In this document: positions 1 through 7,703 of the stretch, one piece after another
Layout: every line of letters begins with the position of its first letter
Position numbering within the stretch: the stretch's first letter is position 1
Source: an uncultured SAR92 cluster bacterium
Lineage (GTDB): Bacteria; Pseudomonadota; Gammaproteobacteria; Pseudomonadales; Porticoccaceae
Length of the DNA stretch: 64,000 nucleotides
NCBI GenBank assembly: GCA_902596775.1
Contig: CACJVE010000009.1
Span: forward strand, 1-64,000
Direction: 5' to 3'
Program-made: the position numbers and the translations under genes
The notes under the pieces: model-generated
Databases searched by the model: none
Told to the model about the DNA's origin: nothing
What the model saw: the letters and a program-made list of their open reading frames with translations, nothing else

Positions 1-75
1 CCAGCCATGGATTTGCCATGAGACCAATTGTTCAAATAACGGGTATGCTAAACTTAATATTTTTAGGATAGTTCA

Positions 76-255
76 ATGCATTGTCCCTTTTGTAATGCAG
101 ATGATACCAAGGTAATCGATTCAAGGTTGGTGGCTGATGGCGGTCAAGTTCGGCGGCATAAAACTTATCGAACCCTCTCGATGTTTTTGAATCGCGCTTT
201 TAGGACTGATCCACTGATAATCTATAATCTCACTGCCATCGACCAGAATGCGTGA
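76..255 (+). pseudogene. nrdR: NrdR 5' fragment (transcriptional repressor of ribonucleotide reductase), truncated
   Basis: An ATG at 76 opens a frame whose first 27 codons match the NrdR amino terminus: MHCPFC, then KVIDSRLV, then GGQVRR. This is the first half of the NrdR zinc ribbon (Cys3 and Cys6). At about base 156 the similarity stops. The second CxxC and the whole ATP-cone domain are absent, and the frame continues through sequence antisense to the Nudix gene to a TGA at 253-255. Intact NrdR is about 150 residues, so this cannot be functional. NrdR often lies directly downstream of glyA in gammaproteobacteria; glyA is nearby here but on the opposite strand. That fits an inversion or an assembly/amplification chimera at the left edge. 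Confidence 0.8.
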
Positions 256-594
256 GGATGCTTGATCTGAAACAGCCACAAAAAACCAAGTAGAGAACCG
301 CTTTTTTTCTTCACGTGGAGTAGTCCATTTGCAAAAATGACGCAATTCAACCTCACCCACATCCAAACCACATTCCTCAAATATTTCTCTTCTAGCAGCC
401 ACTTTAGCTGCTGAACACTCATCTGCAAAGGCCCTAGTCTCGTCTTCATCAACAGCACCGCCTGGGAATACCCATACACCGCCCGCAAACGCGAGCTTTG
501 GATTTTTTTTCAACAATAAAACCTCAAAACTTTGTTCAGACGCCCGAAGGAGAACTACAGTCCCTGCAGGTTTGGCGGGAACATAATTATCCAT
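121..594 (-). CDS. Nudix hydrolase (3' end possibly rearranged)
   Basis: This 157-residue protein belongs to the Nudix superfamily, which hydrolyses nucleoside diphosphates linked to another moiety; the substrate is not predictable. The Nudix box is visible as WVFPGGAV followed by [12 protein letters not shown] (GG...REIxEExG). The start ATG lies 2 nt after the glyA stop, so the two are probably co-transcribed and translationally coupled. The body after the box (KWTTP, WFFVAV, DYQWISP) resembles the NUDT19-like branch. The last dozen codons are antisense to the nrdR fragment, so the natural carboxyl terminus after the FMPP motif may be lost or replaced. Confidence 0.8.
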   Translation of the reverse strand: MDNYVPAKPAGTVVLLRASEQSFEVLLLKKNPKLAFAGGVWVFPGGAVDEDETRAFADECSAAKVAARREIFEECGLDVGEVELRHFCKWTTPREEKKRFSTWFFVAVSDQASSRILVDGSEIIDYQWISPKSAIQKHREGSISFMPPNLTAISHQP

Positions 595-596
595 GT

Positions 597-1856
597 CTAT
601 TTATAAACCGGGTATCTCGAACAGATGTCTAATACTTTAGCTTTTACCTCTGGAATTACGGTATCGGAAGTACCATTCTCTAGGCTCTCCAGAATATCAG
701 TCATCCAGTGAGTGAGCTCGATCGTTTCAGCTTCTCGAAATCCCCTCGTTGTGATTGCTGGTGTCCCAACTCTCAAACCAGAGGTCACAAAAGGTGACCT
801 TGGATCATTAGGCACGGCATTTTTGTTAACAGTGATAAATGCTTCACTCATTGCATTATCGGCATCTGTTCCTGTAAATGTCTTACCAATGAGATCAACG
901 AGCATCAAATGATTCTCAGTACCATTTGAAACAATTTTTATACCGCGCTCTATAAACGTTGATGCCATTGCTTTGGCATTGGCTAGCACTTGCTTTTGGT
1001 AGTCAACAAATTCCTTTGTATCGGCTTCCTTAAACGCTACAGCCTTTGCTGCTATAACATGACATAACGGCCCACCCTGACTTCCGGGAAAAACAGCAGA
1101 ATCACATTTTTTTCCGATTTCTAAGTTATTACCAATAATGATTCCGCCTCTGGGTCCCCTGAGAGTCTTGTGAGTTGTTGAGGTGATAACATCTGCATAT
1201 GGAGCAGGACTGGGATAAACCCCCGCAGCGACAAGACCCGAAATATGCGCCATATCAACAAGTAAGTAAGCGCTCACTTTATCAGCTATCTCTCGAAATC
1301 TTTTCCAATCTAAAATTCCCGAATAAGCTGAAAATCCCGCTATTATCATTTTCGGTTTGTGCTCTAACGCTAGGCTCTCTATCTGTGCGTAGTTGATGAC
1401 CCCTGTTTTTGGATCCAAGCCATATTGAATTGAGTTATACAATTTACCCGAAAAGTTTGGCTTTGCTCCATGAGTTAAATGACCGCCATCCGCTAGACTC
1501 ATCCCTAAAACAGTATCTCCACCTTTCAAGAGAGCTAAAAAAACGGCACTATTTGCTTGAGATCCTGAATGAGGCTGCACGTTTGCATAGGTTACCCCAT
1601 ACAATTTCTTTAGTCTCTTAATAGCAAGTTCTTCAGCTACATCCACATAAGTGCAACCGCCGTAATACCGCTTACCTGCGTATCCTTCAGCGTACTTGTT
1701 CGTCATTTTACCGCCCTGTGCTTCCATAACGGCAGGACTTGCATAGTTTTCTGATGCTATGAGTTCGATATGTTGCTCTTGACGCAAGCTTTCATTACTA
1801 ATCGCTTCCCAAATCTCTGAGTCGCTTTCCTGAATGTTTTTTGTAGTTGTAAACAT
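597..1856 (-). CDS. glyA: Serine hydroxymethyltransferase
   Basis: GlyA interconverts serine and glycine using pyridoxal phosphate and tetrahydrofolate, the main source of one-carbon units in the cytoplasm. The 419-residue length is normal. Family signatures are clear: the amino-terminal [11 protein letters not shown], the [15 protein letters not shown] segment, the HSGSQAN loop, and the PLP-lysine motif [12 protein letters not shown]. The carboxyl terminus ICSRYPVYK is typical of bacterial GlyA. It is the first gene of a two-gene unit with the Nudix hydrolase. The 99-nt gap upstream (1857-1955) should hold its promoter, but I see no convincing -35/-10 pair. Confidence 0.98.
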   Translation of the reverse strand: MFTTTKNIQESDSEIWEAISNESLRQEQHIELIASENYASPAVMEAQGGKMTNKYAEGYAGKRYYGGCTYVDVAEELAIKRLKKLYGVTYANVQPHSGSQANSAVFLALLKGGDTVLGMSLADGGHLTHGAKPNFSGKLYNSIQYGLDPKTGVINYAQIESLALEHKPKMIIAGFSAYSGILDWKRFREIADKVSAYLLVDMAHISGLVAAGVYPSPAPYADVITSTTHKTLRGPRGGIIIGNNLEIGKKCDSAVFPGSQGGPLCHVIAAKAVAFKEADTKEFVDYQKQVLANAKAMASTFIERGIKIVSNGTENHLMLVDLIGKTFTGTDADNAMSEAFITVNKNAVPNDPRSPFVTSGLRVGTPAITTRGFREAETIELTHWMTDILESLENGTSDTVIPEVKAKVLDICSRYPVYK

Positions 1857-1955
1857 AAATATCCGAGTCCGTTATTTTGCTCTTAAAAGCAGTCAAATTT
1901 TAATTGTTAATTGTACATTTTTGAGCGGTAATTTTCTCCAAATTTCACACTGAAA

Positions 1956-2711
1956 TTACCAATTTATTTCATAGCCTTCCCAATCAATAAATGCGAGATC
2001 ATCATCTAGATTAACTTGGCTCATCTTCTGAAGCAGTCTAGCTGCAACGTCATCTGGATCTAAAAGTTTCTTGACTCGCTTTGATTGAAAAGGTTTTGAT
2101 AGGTTTGTATCAACAGTCCCCGGATGATAAAGAATAAACTTCACATTATTCGCTCGCCTTGCATACTCAATTGAGGCTGTTTTAACCAGCATATTGAGTG
2201 CAGTTTTTGATGCGCGATAGGAATACCAACCGCCTAACCTATTGTCCTGCAAGCTACTAACGCGAGCACTCAGTAACGCGATAACACATTTTTTTTGGCC
2301 TTTAACAGCCGAAATTAGCGACTTTAGAAATAGCATTGGTGTGATTGAGTTCGCTGTGAAAATACTGACCATATTGTCTGCTGTTATTTCTTCCAACCTT
2401 TTTTCAGGCCAAATATCCTGATCATGTAAAACACCATTGCAGATTATTACTTTGGAGATATTGCCTCGAAAGAGGCTCAATTGTTCCACGACGCTCTCTA
2501 CTGACTCTGGGGTGTAATCAGTCTCGATAGATAAAACGTTAGCATCTCCAACAGTGGGGTGTTTACCAACATCGGAAATATTTCTACTAACCGCAATGAC
2601 ATCGGTGTATGTATTATCTAGACATAATTTCCTCAGAATTGCCGATCCAATTCCACCCGATGCTCCGATGACTACTGCTACGTTTTTGTCCGCTTTATCC
2701 TTCACTAGCAT
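1956..2711 (-). CDS. Short-chain dehydrogenase/reductase (SDR)
   Basis: A classical NAD(P)-dependent SDR of 251 residues. The amino terminus carries the dinucleotide motif VIGASGGIGSAIL, the middle has a C-factor-like CNGVLHD, and the active-site region reads YSYRASKTALNML (YxxxK). The late motif HPGTVDTNLSKPF is typical of C-factor/CsgA-like SDRs often found near photolyase genes. The frame is open further upstream, but I start at 2711 (MLVKDKADKN) because this overlaps the end of the DUF393 gene by 17 nt, an arrangement suited to translational coupling, and places the Rossmann motif at the usual distance. Substrate unknown. Confidence 0.88.
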   Translation of the reverse strand: MLVKDKADKNVAVVIGASGGIGSAILRKLCLDNTYTDVIAVSRNISDVGKHPTVGDANVLSIETDYTPESVESVVEQLSLFRGNISKVIICNGVLHDQDIWPEKRLEEITADNMVSIFTANSITPMLFLKSLISAVKGQKKCVIALLSARVSSLQDNRLGGWYSYRASKTALNMLVKTASIEYARRANNVKFILYHPGTVDTNLSKPFQSKRVKKLLDPDDVAARLLQKMSQVNLDDDLAFIDWEGYEINW

Positions 2712-3096
2712 CCCTTGCAGAGTTAGAACAATAAGTTTTTCCATAAAACAATCGAGCAATAAAGTGCCGATGTTTCGCAAAAACAAAATATAGTCTTCTA
2801 AAAATACTCCTTGCCACTGGCCATTTTAGTGGCGCAACGAGCCACTTATAGCCAACAAGGGACCAGGCCAAGTATGTTACCTCAAGCCCCAAAATGATCT
2901 CATCATCTCTATTAAGACCATGGAGAATTTTGCCCGCTTTATCTTTGTTTATAAAGCTGTACTTTGTTATGAAGTTCGGTTGATTAATGTCCTCAAATAA
3001 AATTTTCTGTTGCACATCTTTCTTTTGTAGCACCTTTACCTCGCGCATACAGAGAGGACAGAGACCATCGTAAAAAAATACTAAATAATGGCGCAC
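2695..3096 (-). CDS. DUF393 thiol-disulfide oxidoreductase-like protein (DCC family)
   Basis: A 133-residue protein of the DCC/DUF393 family. The defining motif FYDGLCPLCMRE near residue 8 supplies a CxxC pair in a thioredoxin-like setting. The start is GTG at 3096. The next gene (SDR) overlaps its 3' end by 17 nt and the preceding gene (DUF3429) ends 2 nt upstream, so the three form one operon. DUF393 genes recur beside DNA photolyases and SDRs in proteobacteria. That matches the divergent cryptochrome-DASH gene here and suggests a role in light or oxidative damage, which is inferred only from context. Confidence 0.88.
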   Translation of the reverse strand: MRHYLVFFYDGLCPLCMREVKVLQKKDVQQKILFEDINQPNFITKYSFINKDKAGKILHGLNRDDEIILGLEVTYLAWSLVGYKWLVAPLKWPVARSIFRRLYFVFAKHRHFIARLFYGKTYCSNSARDASEG

Positions 3097-3098
3097 AC

Positions 3099-3587
3099 CT
3101 AACTCCAGCTTAAACCAACAAAAAGACTAAAGTGACTGATGACCACAATCAAAGTCAACAGACGCCTCAAAGCTTTGTAGCCTGAAGGAATGGTCATATA
3201 AAAAACTTCTATGAGATAAATAGCAAAAAACGCTACTCCCAACAAAAGCACAGAAATCAATAGCAATAAGTTTGATAGGTGAGAGGCGATTATAAGTAGC
3301 CATGCTGATATTGCCATGAGATTTGTGAACACCAGCAATGAGGTTTGCTCTTTGGAGTTTCTAATATTATCTCGACTTCCCCACAAAGCACCACTTAAAA
3401 AGGCCAAAATAATTGCACTATAATTGACGAAAATAGATGGAGCATAGATTCCCAAAATCTGCGAGCTTGCTGCGTTACCTGCTGATATGACACTATAATT
3501 AACCACCACCGGCACAATCAAAAATGGCAGGCTTCCTAAAAGACCTAGGACAACAATGACAGGTGAGATATTTTTAAAAGAGAGCAT
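3099..3587 (-). CDS. DUF3429 integral membrane protein
   Basis: A hydrophobic protein of about 162 residues with four to five predicted membrane helices, and the SGALWG segment after the second helix that is characteristic of DUF3429. A GTG at 3590 and an ATG at 3587 are both possible; I prefer the ATG. It heads the operon DUF3429-DUF393-SDR and is divergent from cryptochrome-DASH across a 141-nt gap. Function unknown; family members are found next to photolyase-type genes. Confidence 0.82.
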   Translation of the reverse strand: MLSFKNISPVIVVLGLLGSLPFLIVPVVVNYSVISAGNAASSQILGIYAPSIFVNYSAIILAFLSGALWGSRDNIRNSKEQTSLLVFTNLMAISAWLLIIASHLSNLLLLISVLLLGVAFFAIYLIEVFYMTIPSGYKALRRLLTLIVVISHFSLFVGLSWS

Positions 3588-3728
3588 CACGGAAGTGTTT
3601 CAAATAAAGATAATTTCTACGAGTTACTTTCTCTCTCAGATTACCGATCAGTAGCAGATACTTCCAGACGATCTGAGCTCAAATCAAAATCGTACCCTCA
3701 ATTCATATTAAACTTTAGTGGTAAGCAT

Positions 3729-5027
3729 TTGAATAAAGTTGGCGTGCTTCTATTTCGGAAAGACCTAAGGACCTTCGATAATATAGCTTTATTAAAGGCC
3801 TGCGAGGTCAATGATCAGCTACTTTGCATCTATTGTTATGACAATAATAATTGTGAAAAATATAAGCCTGCAAAAATATCAAAAAAAAGAGAAGCTTTTA
3901 TATTTAAATCACTTCAAGATTTGGACAATAGACTTCAAAAGATGGGACAAAAGCTGCTTGTCTTTAAGACCTCTCCTCTGGAAGCCTTAAACCACTTAAA
4001 CGCAAACGTACCGATATCAACATTTATAATAAGCCAAGATCCAGGCTGGTATGAGAAAAAGCAAGTAGCGGAAATCAAATCCAGCTATAAAGAGCTCGAG
4101 ATTCTTCAATTCCATAACAATACTCTTTTTGACGAAAGTGAAATACCTTTTGATCTAATAAACTTTCCATCTAGCTTCTCAAAATTTAGAAAAACCTTAG
4201 AGGATCAAGAAATAAAGCATCCATGGGCAGCACCCGATCGGCTGCCACCAATGCCTGATTTAAATACAGACAAATTCTCTTTAAATGGCGAGCCTATTGA
4301 CGCTGAGCTCGAATTTGCCGGGGGTGAGTCCGCAGGAAAGCAGCGACTGTTGCATTATTTTGAAACTAATTCCGCAAGCACTTACAAAGAAACTCGAAAT
4401 GCTTTGGATGGGAAAAATTACTCTACAAAATTTTCAATTTGGTTAAGTAATGGCTGTATCTCTGCCAGAAATATTATTTCTAACTTAAAAAAATATGAAT
4501 CTCTAAATGGGAAAAACAACTCAACCTATTGGATATTCTTTGAACTTCTTTGGCGGGAGTATTTTCAATGGTATGCGCATCATTATAAAGAGAGCCTGTA
4601 TAAGATATCTGGAGTGACTGGAATAAGGCCTCTATCAAGCTTCTATGCTGAACGCTTAAAAAAATGGGAACAAGGCACTACTCCCTATCCGTTGGTAAAT
4701 GCTCTTATGAATCAATTAGTCAGCACTGGTTATATGTCCAACAGAGGGAGACAAATAGTGGCAAGCTGTCTAGTCAACGAGCTCGAATTGGACTGGAGAT
4801 ATGGCGCTAGTTTTATGGAATCTCATCTCATAGATTACGACGTTGCCTCAAACTGGGGAAATTGGCAATCGATTGCGGGTGTTGGCTCAGACGGCAAAAA
4901 GAAACATTTTGATTTAAATAAACAAACTAAATTATTTGACCCGCACCGTTCTTTTATAAAGCATTGGAAAGGGGAGAGGGGGGCAAGACAACTTGATTCA
5001 GTTGATCAGTCAGACTGGCCTATTTAG
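3729..5027 (+). CDS. Cryptochrome DASH (FAD/folate blue-light photolyase family)
   Basis: A 432-residue photolyase/cryptochrome. The amino-terminal photolyase domain begins VGVLLFRKDLRTFDN, which should bind the antenna chromophore. The FAD domain contains YKETRNALDG, SIWLSNGCISAR, ELLWREYFQW and NRGRQIVASCL. The signature DYDVASNWGNW (residues 369-379) followed by AGVG and then LFDPHRSFIKHW near the carboxyl terminus is diagnostic of the DASH group, which repairs CPD lesions in single-stranded DNA. No ATG is available; translation starts at TTG 3729, preceded by a GTGGTAAG-like ribosome site. It is divergent from the DUF3429-DUF393-SDR operon, and its 3' end faces the lipoprotein gene at 5036. 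Confidence 0.93.
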   Translation: MNKVGVLLFRKDLRTFDNIALLKACEVNDQLLCIYCYDNNNCEKYKPAKISKKREAFIFKSLQDLDNRLQKMGQKLLVFKTSPLEALNHLNANVPISTFIISQDPGWYEKKQVAEIKSSYKELEILQFHNNTLFDESEIPFDLINFPSSFSKFRKTLEDQEIKHPWAAPDRLPPMPDLNTDKFSLNGEPIDAELEFAGGESAGKQRLLHYFETNSASTYKETRNALDGKNYSTKFSIWLSNGCISARNIISNLKKYESLNGKNNSTYWIFFELLWREYFQWYAHHYKESLYKISGVTGIRPLSSFYAERLKKWEQGTTPYPLVNALMNQLVSTGYMSNRGRQIVASCLVNELELDWRYGASFMESHLIDYDVASNWGNWQSIAGVGSDGKKKHFDLNKQTKLFDPHRSFIKHWKGERGARQLDSVDQSDWPI

Positions 5028-5035
5028 ATGGAACT

Positions 5036-5464
5036 TTAATTTTCCGCCATATCTCGGTAACTAACGGTTACCGTAATATCAGCTTCATCAATTTGAACGG
5101 ATGCAAAACGATTTCCTTTCTCATAATTCAATACAGATACCTTTGATTGAACACTTGTCACAAGTACCCAACCATAGGTAGGCATTTCGTTGACATAATA
5201 ATCAAACGCAACCTCAGCAGATTGAGAAGATTTTATTACAGCTTGACCCAGCCATGATTCTCCTGAATTAAATAAAAGTGATCTACTCATATCGATTGAA
5301 TCAGACCGAGAAACTGGAATATCGGCAAATGATTTGCGAGCATCTACGTCAATCTCTATGTTAACTGGATTCGATACACTCGTGCCGAGGTTACCTACGA
5401 TTTGGCTTGTACAGCCTGAAAGAACAATGACAAAACCAAATATTAATAGAGAGTTTAAAGACAT
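5036..5464 (-). CDS. Small lipoprotein, function unknown
   Basis: A 142-residue protein with a lipoprotein signal peptide: a hydrophobic stretch followed by the lipobox VLSGC (Cys18). The mature part contains SFADIPVSRSDSID, a GESWLGQA segment and YVNEMPTYGWVLV, a pattern of 'conserved lipoprotein' families in marine gammaproteobacteria that I cannot tie to a named domain. It ends 9 nt from the convergent cryptochrome gene and is divergent from proteorhodopsin. Probably anchored to the outer membrane. No function assigned. Confidence 0.75.
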   Translation of the reverse strand: MSLNSLLIFGFVIVLSGCTSQIVGNLGTSVSNPVNIEIDVDARKSFADIPVSRSDSIDMSRSLLFNSGESWLGQAVIKSSQSAEVAFDYYVNEMPTYGWVLVTSVQSKVSVLNYEKGNRFASVQIDEADITVTVSYRDMAEN

Positions 5465-5561
5465 TTTTTGTTACCCCATGTTTGTTATTATTATTCATCG
5501 GTGACACTGAAATATAACTCGTTATTCTATTAATTAATACATTTTATGTATGTCTATATGA

Positions 5562-5590
5562 GCAATTTGAGGCAATTTAAGCAATCTATT
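5562..5590. repeat. Three near-direct GCAAT(T/C)T repeats at ~10-bp phase
   Basis: GCAATTTGAG, GCAATTTAA and GCAATCTATT follow one another at 5562, 5572 and 5581. Same-face spacing suggests a possible cooperative protein-binding site upstream of the proteorhodopsin promoter. The region is A+T-rich, so chance similarity is possible. Confidence 0.3.
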
Positions 5591-5779
5591 TGGTATTTTT
5601 GCAAATAATTGTATACGGTTTATTTGACTATATATAAGAAACCGACTCGTAATGCATTAACATCGTAAGTTACTGAATGTTATACATAAATTTTTCTATC
5701 AAACGGTCTCCAAGATTAAGCATTAGGTTTTTTTATGTTTTAAAAATATTCGCCCCCACGCATTAATTAGCCCAATGGT

Positions 5780-5808
5780 TTGCACTTTTCCAAAAAAGGC
5801 GCTAAATT
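5780..5808 (+). promoter_or_regulatory. Candidate proteorhodopsin promoter
   Basis: TTGCAC (5780-5785), a 17-nt spacer and TAAATT (5803-5808) form a weak sigma70-like pair. Transcription would start near 5815 and leave a leader of about 115 nt before the ATG at 5932. An alternative, A+T-richer pair lies at 5609-5636. Neither is a strong consensus match. Confidence 0.3.
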
Positions 5809-5931
5809 TACACATCCAGTGCCCCATAGATATTGAAATCCAGGCGGTTCTGTAACACGTGGCATGGTCCGAAATCAGTTTTGAATAGGATTCGTGCTAA
5901 AAAAAATACAAGATTAAGAAGGGTATTTACA

Positions 5932-6621
5932 ATGAATGGTAACTTAAGTGTCAGCGATCCAGTTGGAGTTTCCTTTTGGATTATATCTATGGCGATGGTA
6001 GCCTCTACTGCATTCTTCTTCCTTGAGCGTGATCGAGTATCAGGCAAGTGGAAGACGTCTTTAACAGTAGCCGGCTTGGTAACACTCATCGCTGCGGTTC
6101 ACTATTATTACATGCGTGATGTATGGGTAGGCTCTGGAGAATCTCCAACAGTCTTCCGTTATATCGATTGGTTATTAACTGTTCCTTTACAAATGGTAGA
6201 GTTCTACTTGATTCTAGCTGCGATTACTGCTGTTAGCGGTGGGGTATTCTGGCGTCTATTTATCGGTTCAGTAATCATGTTGCTAGGTGGTTTCCTCGGA
6301 GAAGCTGGATACATACACGCAACGCTCGGTTTCGTCATTGGGATGTTAGGTTGGGCATACATCCTTTGGGAAGTGTTCAAAGGTGAAGCAGCACAAGTTA
6401 ATGCGGCAAGCGCAAATGCTAGCTGTCAGAAAGCTTTTGGTGCAATGAAGATGATCGTAAGTGTTGGTTGGTCTATCTACCCATTAGGGTATGCCTTCGG
6501 GTATCTAGGTGGAGCAGTTGATGCAAACACATTGAATGTGGTTTATAACATCGCAGACTTTGTTAACAAGATCGCCTTCGGACTTGTTATTTGGGCAGCT
6601 GCAGTAGCTGACTCAGAGTAA
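5932..6621 (+). CDS. Proteorhodopsin, blue-tuned light-driven proton pump, without signal peptide
   Basis: A 229-residue seven-helix type-1 rhodopsin. Helix C reads RYIDWLLTVPLQMVEF: Asp79 is the Schiff-base proton acceptor (D97 in standard numbering), Glu90 the proton donor (E108), and Gln87 occupies the tuning position 105, where Gln gives blue and Leu green absorption. His57 is the H75 equivalent and Lys213 in DFVNKIAFG binds retinal (K231). All pump residues are intact, so outward proton pumping is expected. The ATG at 5932 has a good ribosome site (AGAAGGG). The frame is open back to 5833, but that extension is basic and is not a signal peptide, so the leader found on many proteorhodopsins is absent. 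A strong terminator follows at 6648-6672; the retinal-synthesis operon starts 110 nt downstream. Confidence 0.98.
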   Translation: MNGNLSVSDPVGVSFWIISMAMVASTAFFFLERDRVSGKWKTSLTVAGLVTLIAAVHYYYMRDVWVGSGESPTVFRYIDWLLTVPLQMVEFYLILAAITAVSGGVFWRLFIGSVIMLLGGFLGEAGYIHATLGFVIGMLGWAYILWEVFKGEAAQVNAASANASCQKAFGAMKMIVSVGWSIYPLGYAFGYLGGAVDANTLNVVYNIADFVNKIAFGLVIWAAAVADSE

Positions 6622-6647
6622 GTTTTAAGCTTCATTTAAAACTTCGG

Positions 6648-6672
6648 AAAAAGCCAGCTATGCTGGCTTTTT
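6648..6672 (+). terminator. Rho-independent terminator after proteorhodopsin
   Basis: Perfect 11-bp stem AAAAAGCCAGC / GCTGGCTTTTT with a TAT loop, followed by CTTTC. The stem is GC-rich at its top and flanked by an A-tract and a U-tract, so it could act in both directions. It should end most proteorhodopsin transcripts and separate them from the crt operon. Confidence 0.9.
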
Positions 6673-6730
6673 CTTTCTGAGGCTTCCAAAAAATTTAATC
6701 AAGAAAATTAATACAAATAGAAGGACAAAT

Positions 6731-7696
6731 ATGTCCCACGTATTCAACCATCCAGGGGTAAATCTAGAATCTAAGTTAAGTAATCTTTTACTTAATGAGA
6801 TGCCAGATATTGAAAGTAGTCTTTACAGCGCAGCTATTCATCATTTTCAAACACCTGGCAAGGCCTTCAGAGCTCATCTTGCGCTCTCAAGCGGTATCGC
6901 TCTGAAATTAGAACCAGAGAGCTTTTTAGAGTGGGCTGCTGCTTGTGAACTGCTTCATAATGCATCACTTGTTCATGATGATATTAGTGACGCAAGTACT
7001 CATAGACGGGGCCGACCGAGTGTTAACCACCATTTTGGTAAGGATGTTGCTCTATGTCTCGGTGATTGGATGATAGCGAAAGCTTTCGAACTTGCATCTA
7101 GACATCATCAATACGGAGGAAAACTTACTTCAATTTTATCCTCTGTAATGCAAGAGACTTGCAATGGACAAGTTTCAGATACGGTTCAACGCAGAATTAG
7201 CTCATTGCACTCATGGCAGTCAATCGCAAAGAGCAAAACAGCTCCATTGCTGATGGCTCCCATTGAGGGAGTAGCTTCTATTGCTAAATTAAATTACGAG
7301 AAGGAATCACTAGAAAAGATTGTAGGCCTCTGCGGCTTAGCATATCAAGGCAGGAATGATATCGACGATATCGTGCCTTCCACTCAAAAATCAAGTGACT
7401 TAATAGGGAGAAAACCAAATTTAGTAATCAGCCTCTACGCGGCTACCAAGCAGCATAAAACTGATTCGTTCACAGAGTGGTATAATTCGAACGATATCGG
7501 TGCAGCTGGTAAATGGCAAAAGATAATTGGCGTTAGCGATGCCATTCAGCAATCCAATAACCTTGTTGATACTTGGCTAATTGAAGCCAACCATTCAATC
7601 ACGACTATGCCAGAATCCTTGCATAATACACTGAAACATATTGTTGATTCAGTTAAACTACCGGTTAAGAAAATCAGTCGCAACCGATTAGCATAG
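6731..7696 (+). CDS. crtE: Geranylgeranyl diphosphate synthase
   Basis: A 321-residue trans-prenyltransferase that should condense IPP units to GGPP, the first committed step to retinal. The first aspartate-rich motif is HDDISD (Asp83, Asp84, Asp87), followed by HRRGRPS with the diphosphate-binding arginines. The second motif reads NDIDD (residues 209-213), with Asn in place of the first Asp of DDxxD, a mild deviation. The ribosome site AGAAGGAC precedes the ATG. First gene of the retinal operon, 8 nt upstream of crtB. The short gap after the proteorhodopsin terminator must hold a promoter, or the operon relies on readthrough. Confidence 0.92.
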   Translation: MSHVFNHPGVNLESKLSNLLLNEMPDIESSLYSAAIHHFQTPGKAFRAHLALSSGIALKLEPESFLEWAAACELLHNASLVHDDISDASTHRRGRPSVNHHFGKDVALCLGDWMIAKAFELASRHHQYGGKLTSILSSVMQETCNGQVSDTVQRRISSLHSWQSIAKSKTAPLLMAPIEGVASIAKLNYEKESLEKIVGLCGLAYQGRNDIDDIVPSTQKSSDLIGRKPNLVISLYAATKQHKTDSFTEWYNSNDIGAAGKWQKIIGVSDAIQQSNNLVDTWLIEANHSITTMPESLHNTLKHIVDSVKLPVKKISRNRLA

Positions 7697-7703
7697 AGTT
7701 AAA

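Larger units (their letters stand above)
5465..5931. other. 467-nt divergent intergenic region upstream of proteorhodopsin
   Basis: No credible gene. The left two thirds is extremely A+T-rich. It contains three GCAAT units at about one helical turn spacing (5562, 5572, 5581), a TTGTAT...TATATA promoter-like pair (5609-5614 and 5631-5636, 16-nt spacer), and a second candidate at 5780-5808. The last 120 nt are less A+T-rich and would be a long 5' leader for proteorhodopsin. A ribosome site AGAAGGG (5917-5923) sits 8 nt before the ATG. Confidence 0.6.

Noticed and set aside
1-75. A gene end upstream of the nrdR fragment
   Set aside because: None of the frames resembles a known protein tail, and the stretch is too short to judge.
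1857-1955. glyA promoter (TTGACT-like element)
   Set aside because: A TTGACT is present on the minus strand, but no acceptable -10 lies 16-18 nt downstream of it.
5833-5931. In-frame extension of proteorhodopsin to an upstream start
   Set aside because: The added 33 residues are Arg/Lys-rich and not a signal peptide; the ATG at 5932 has a clear ribosome site and aligns with helix A.
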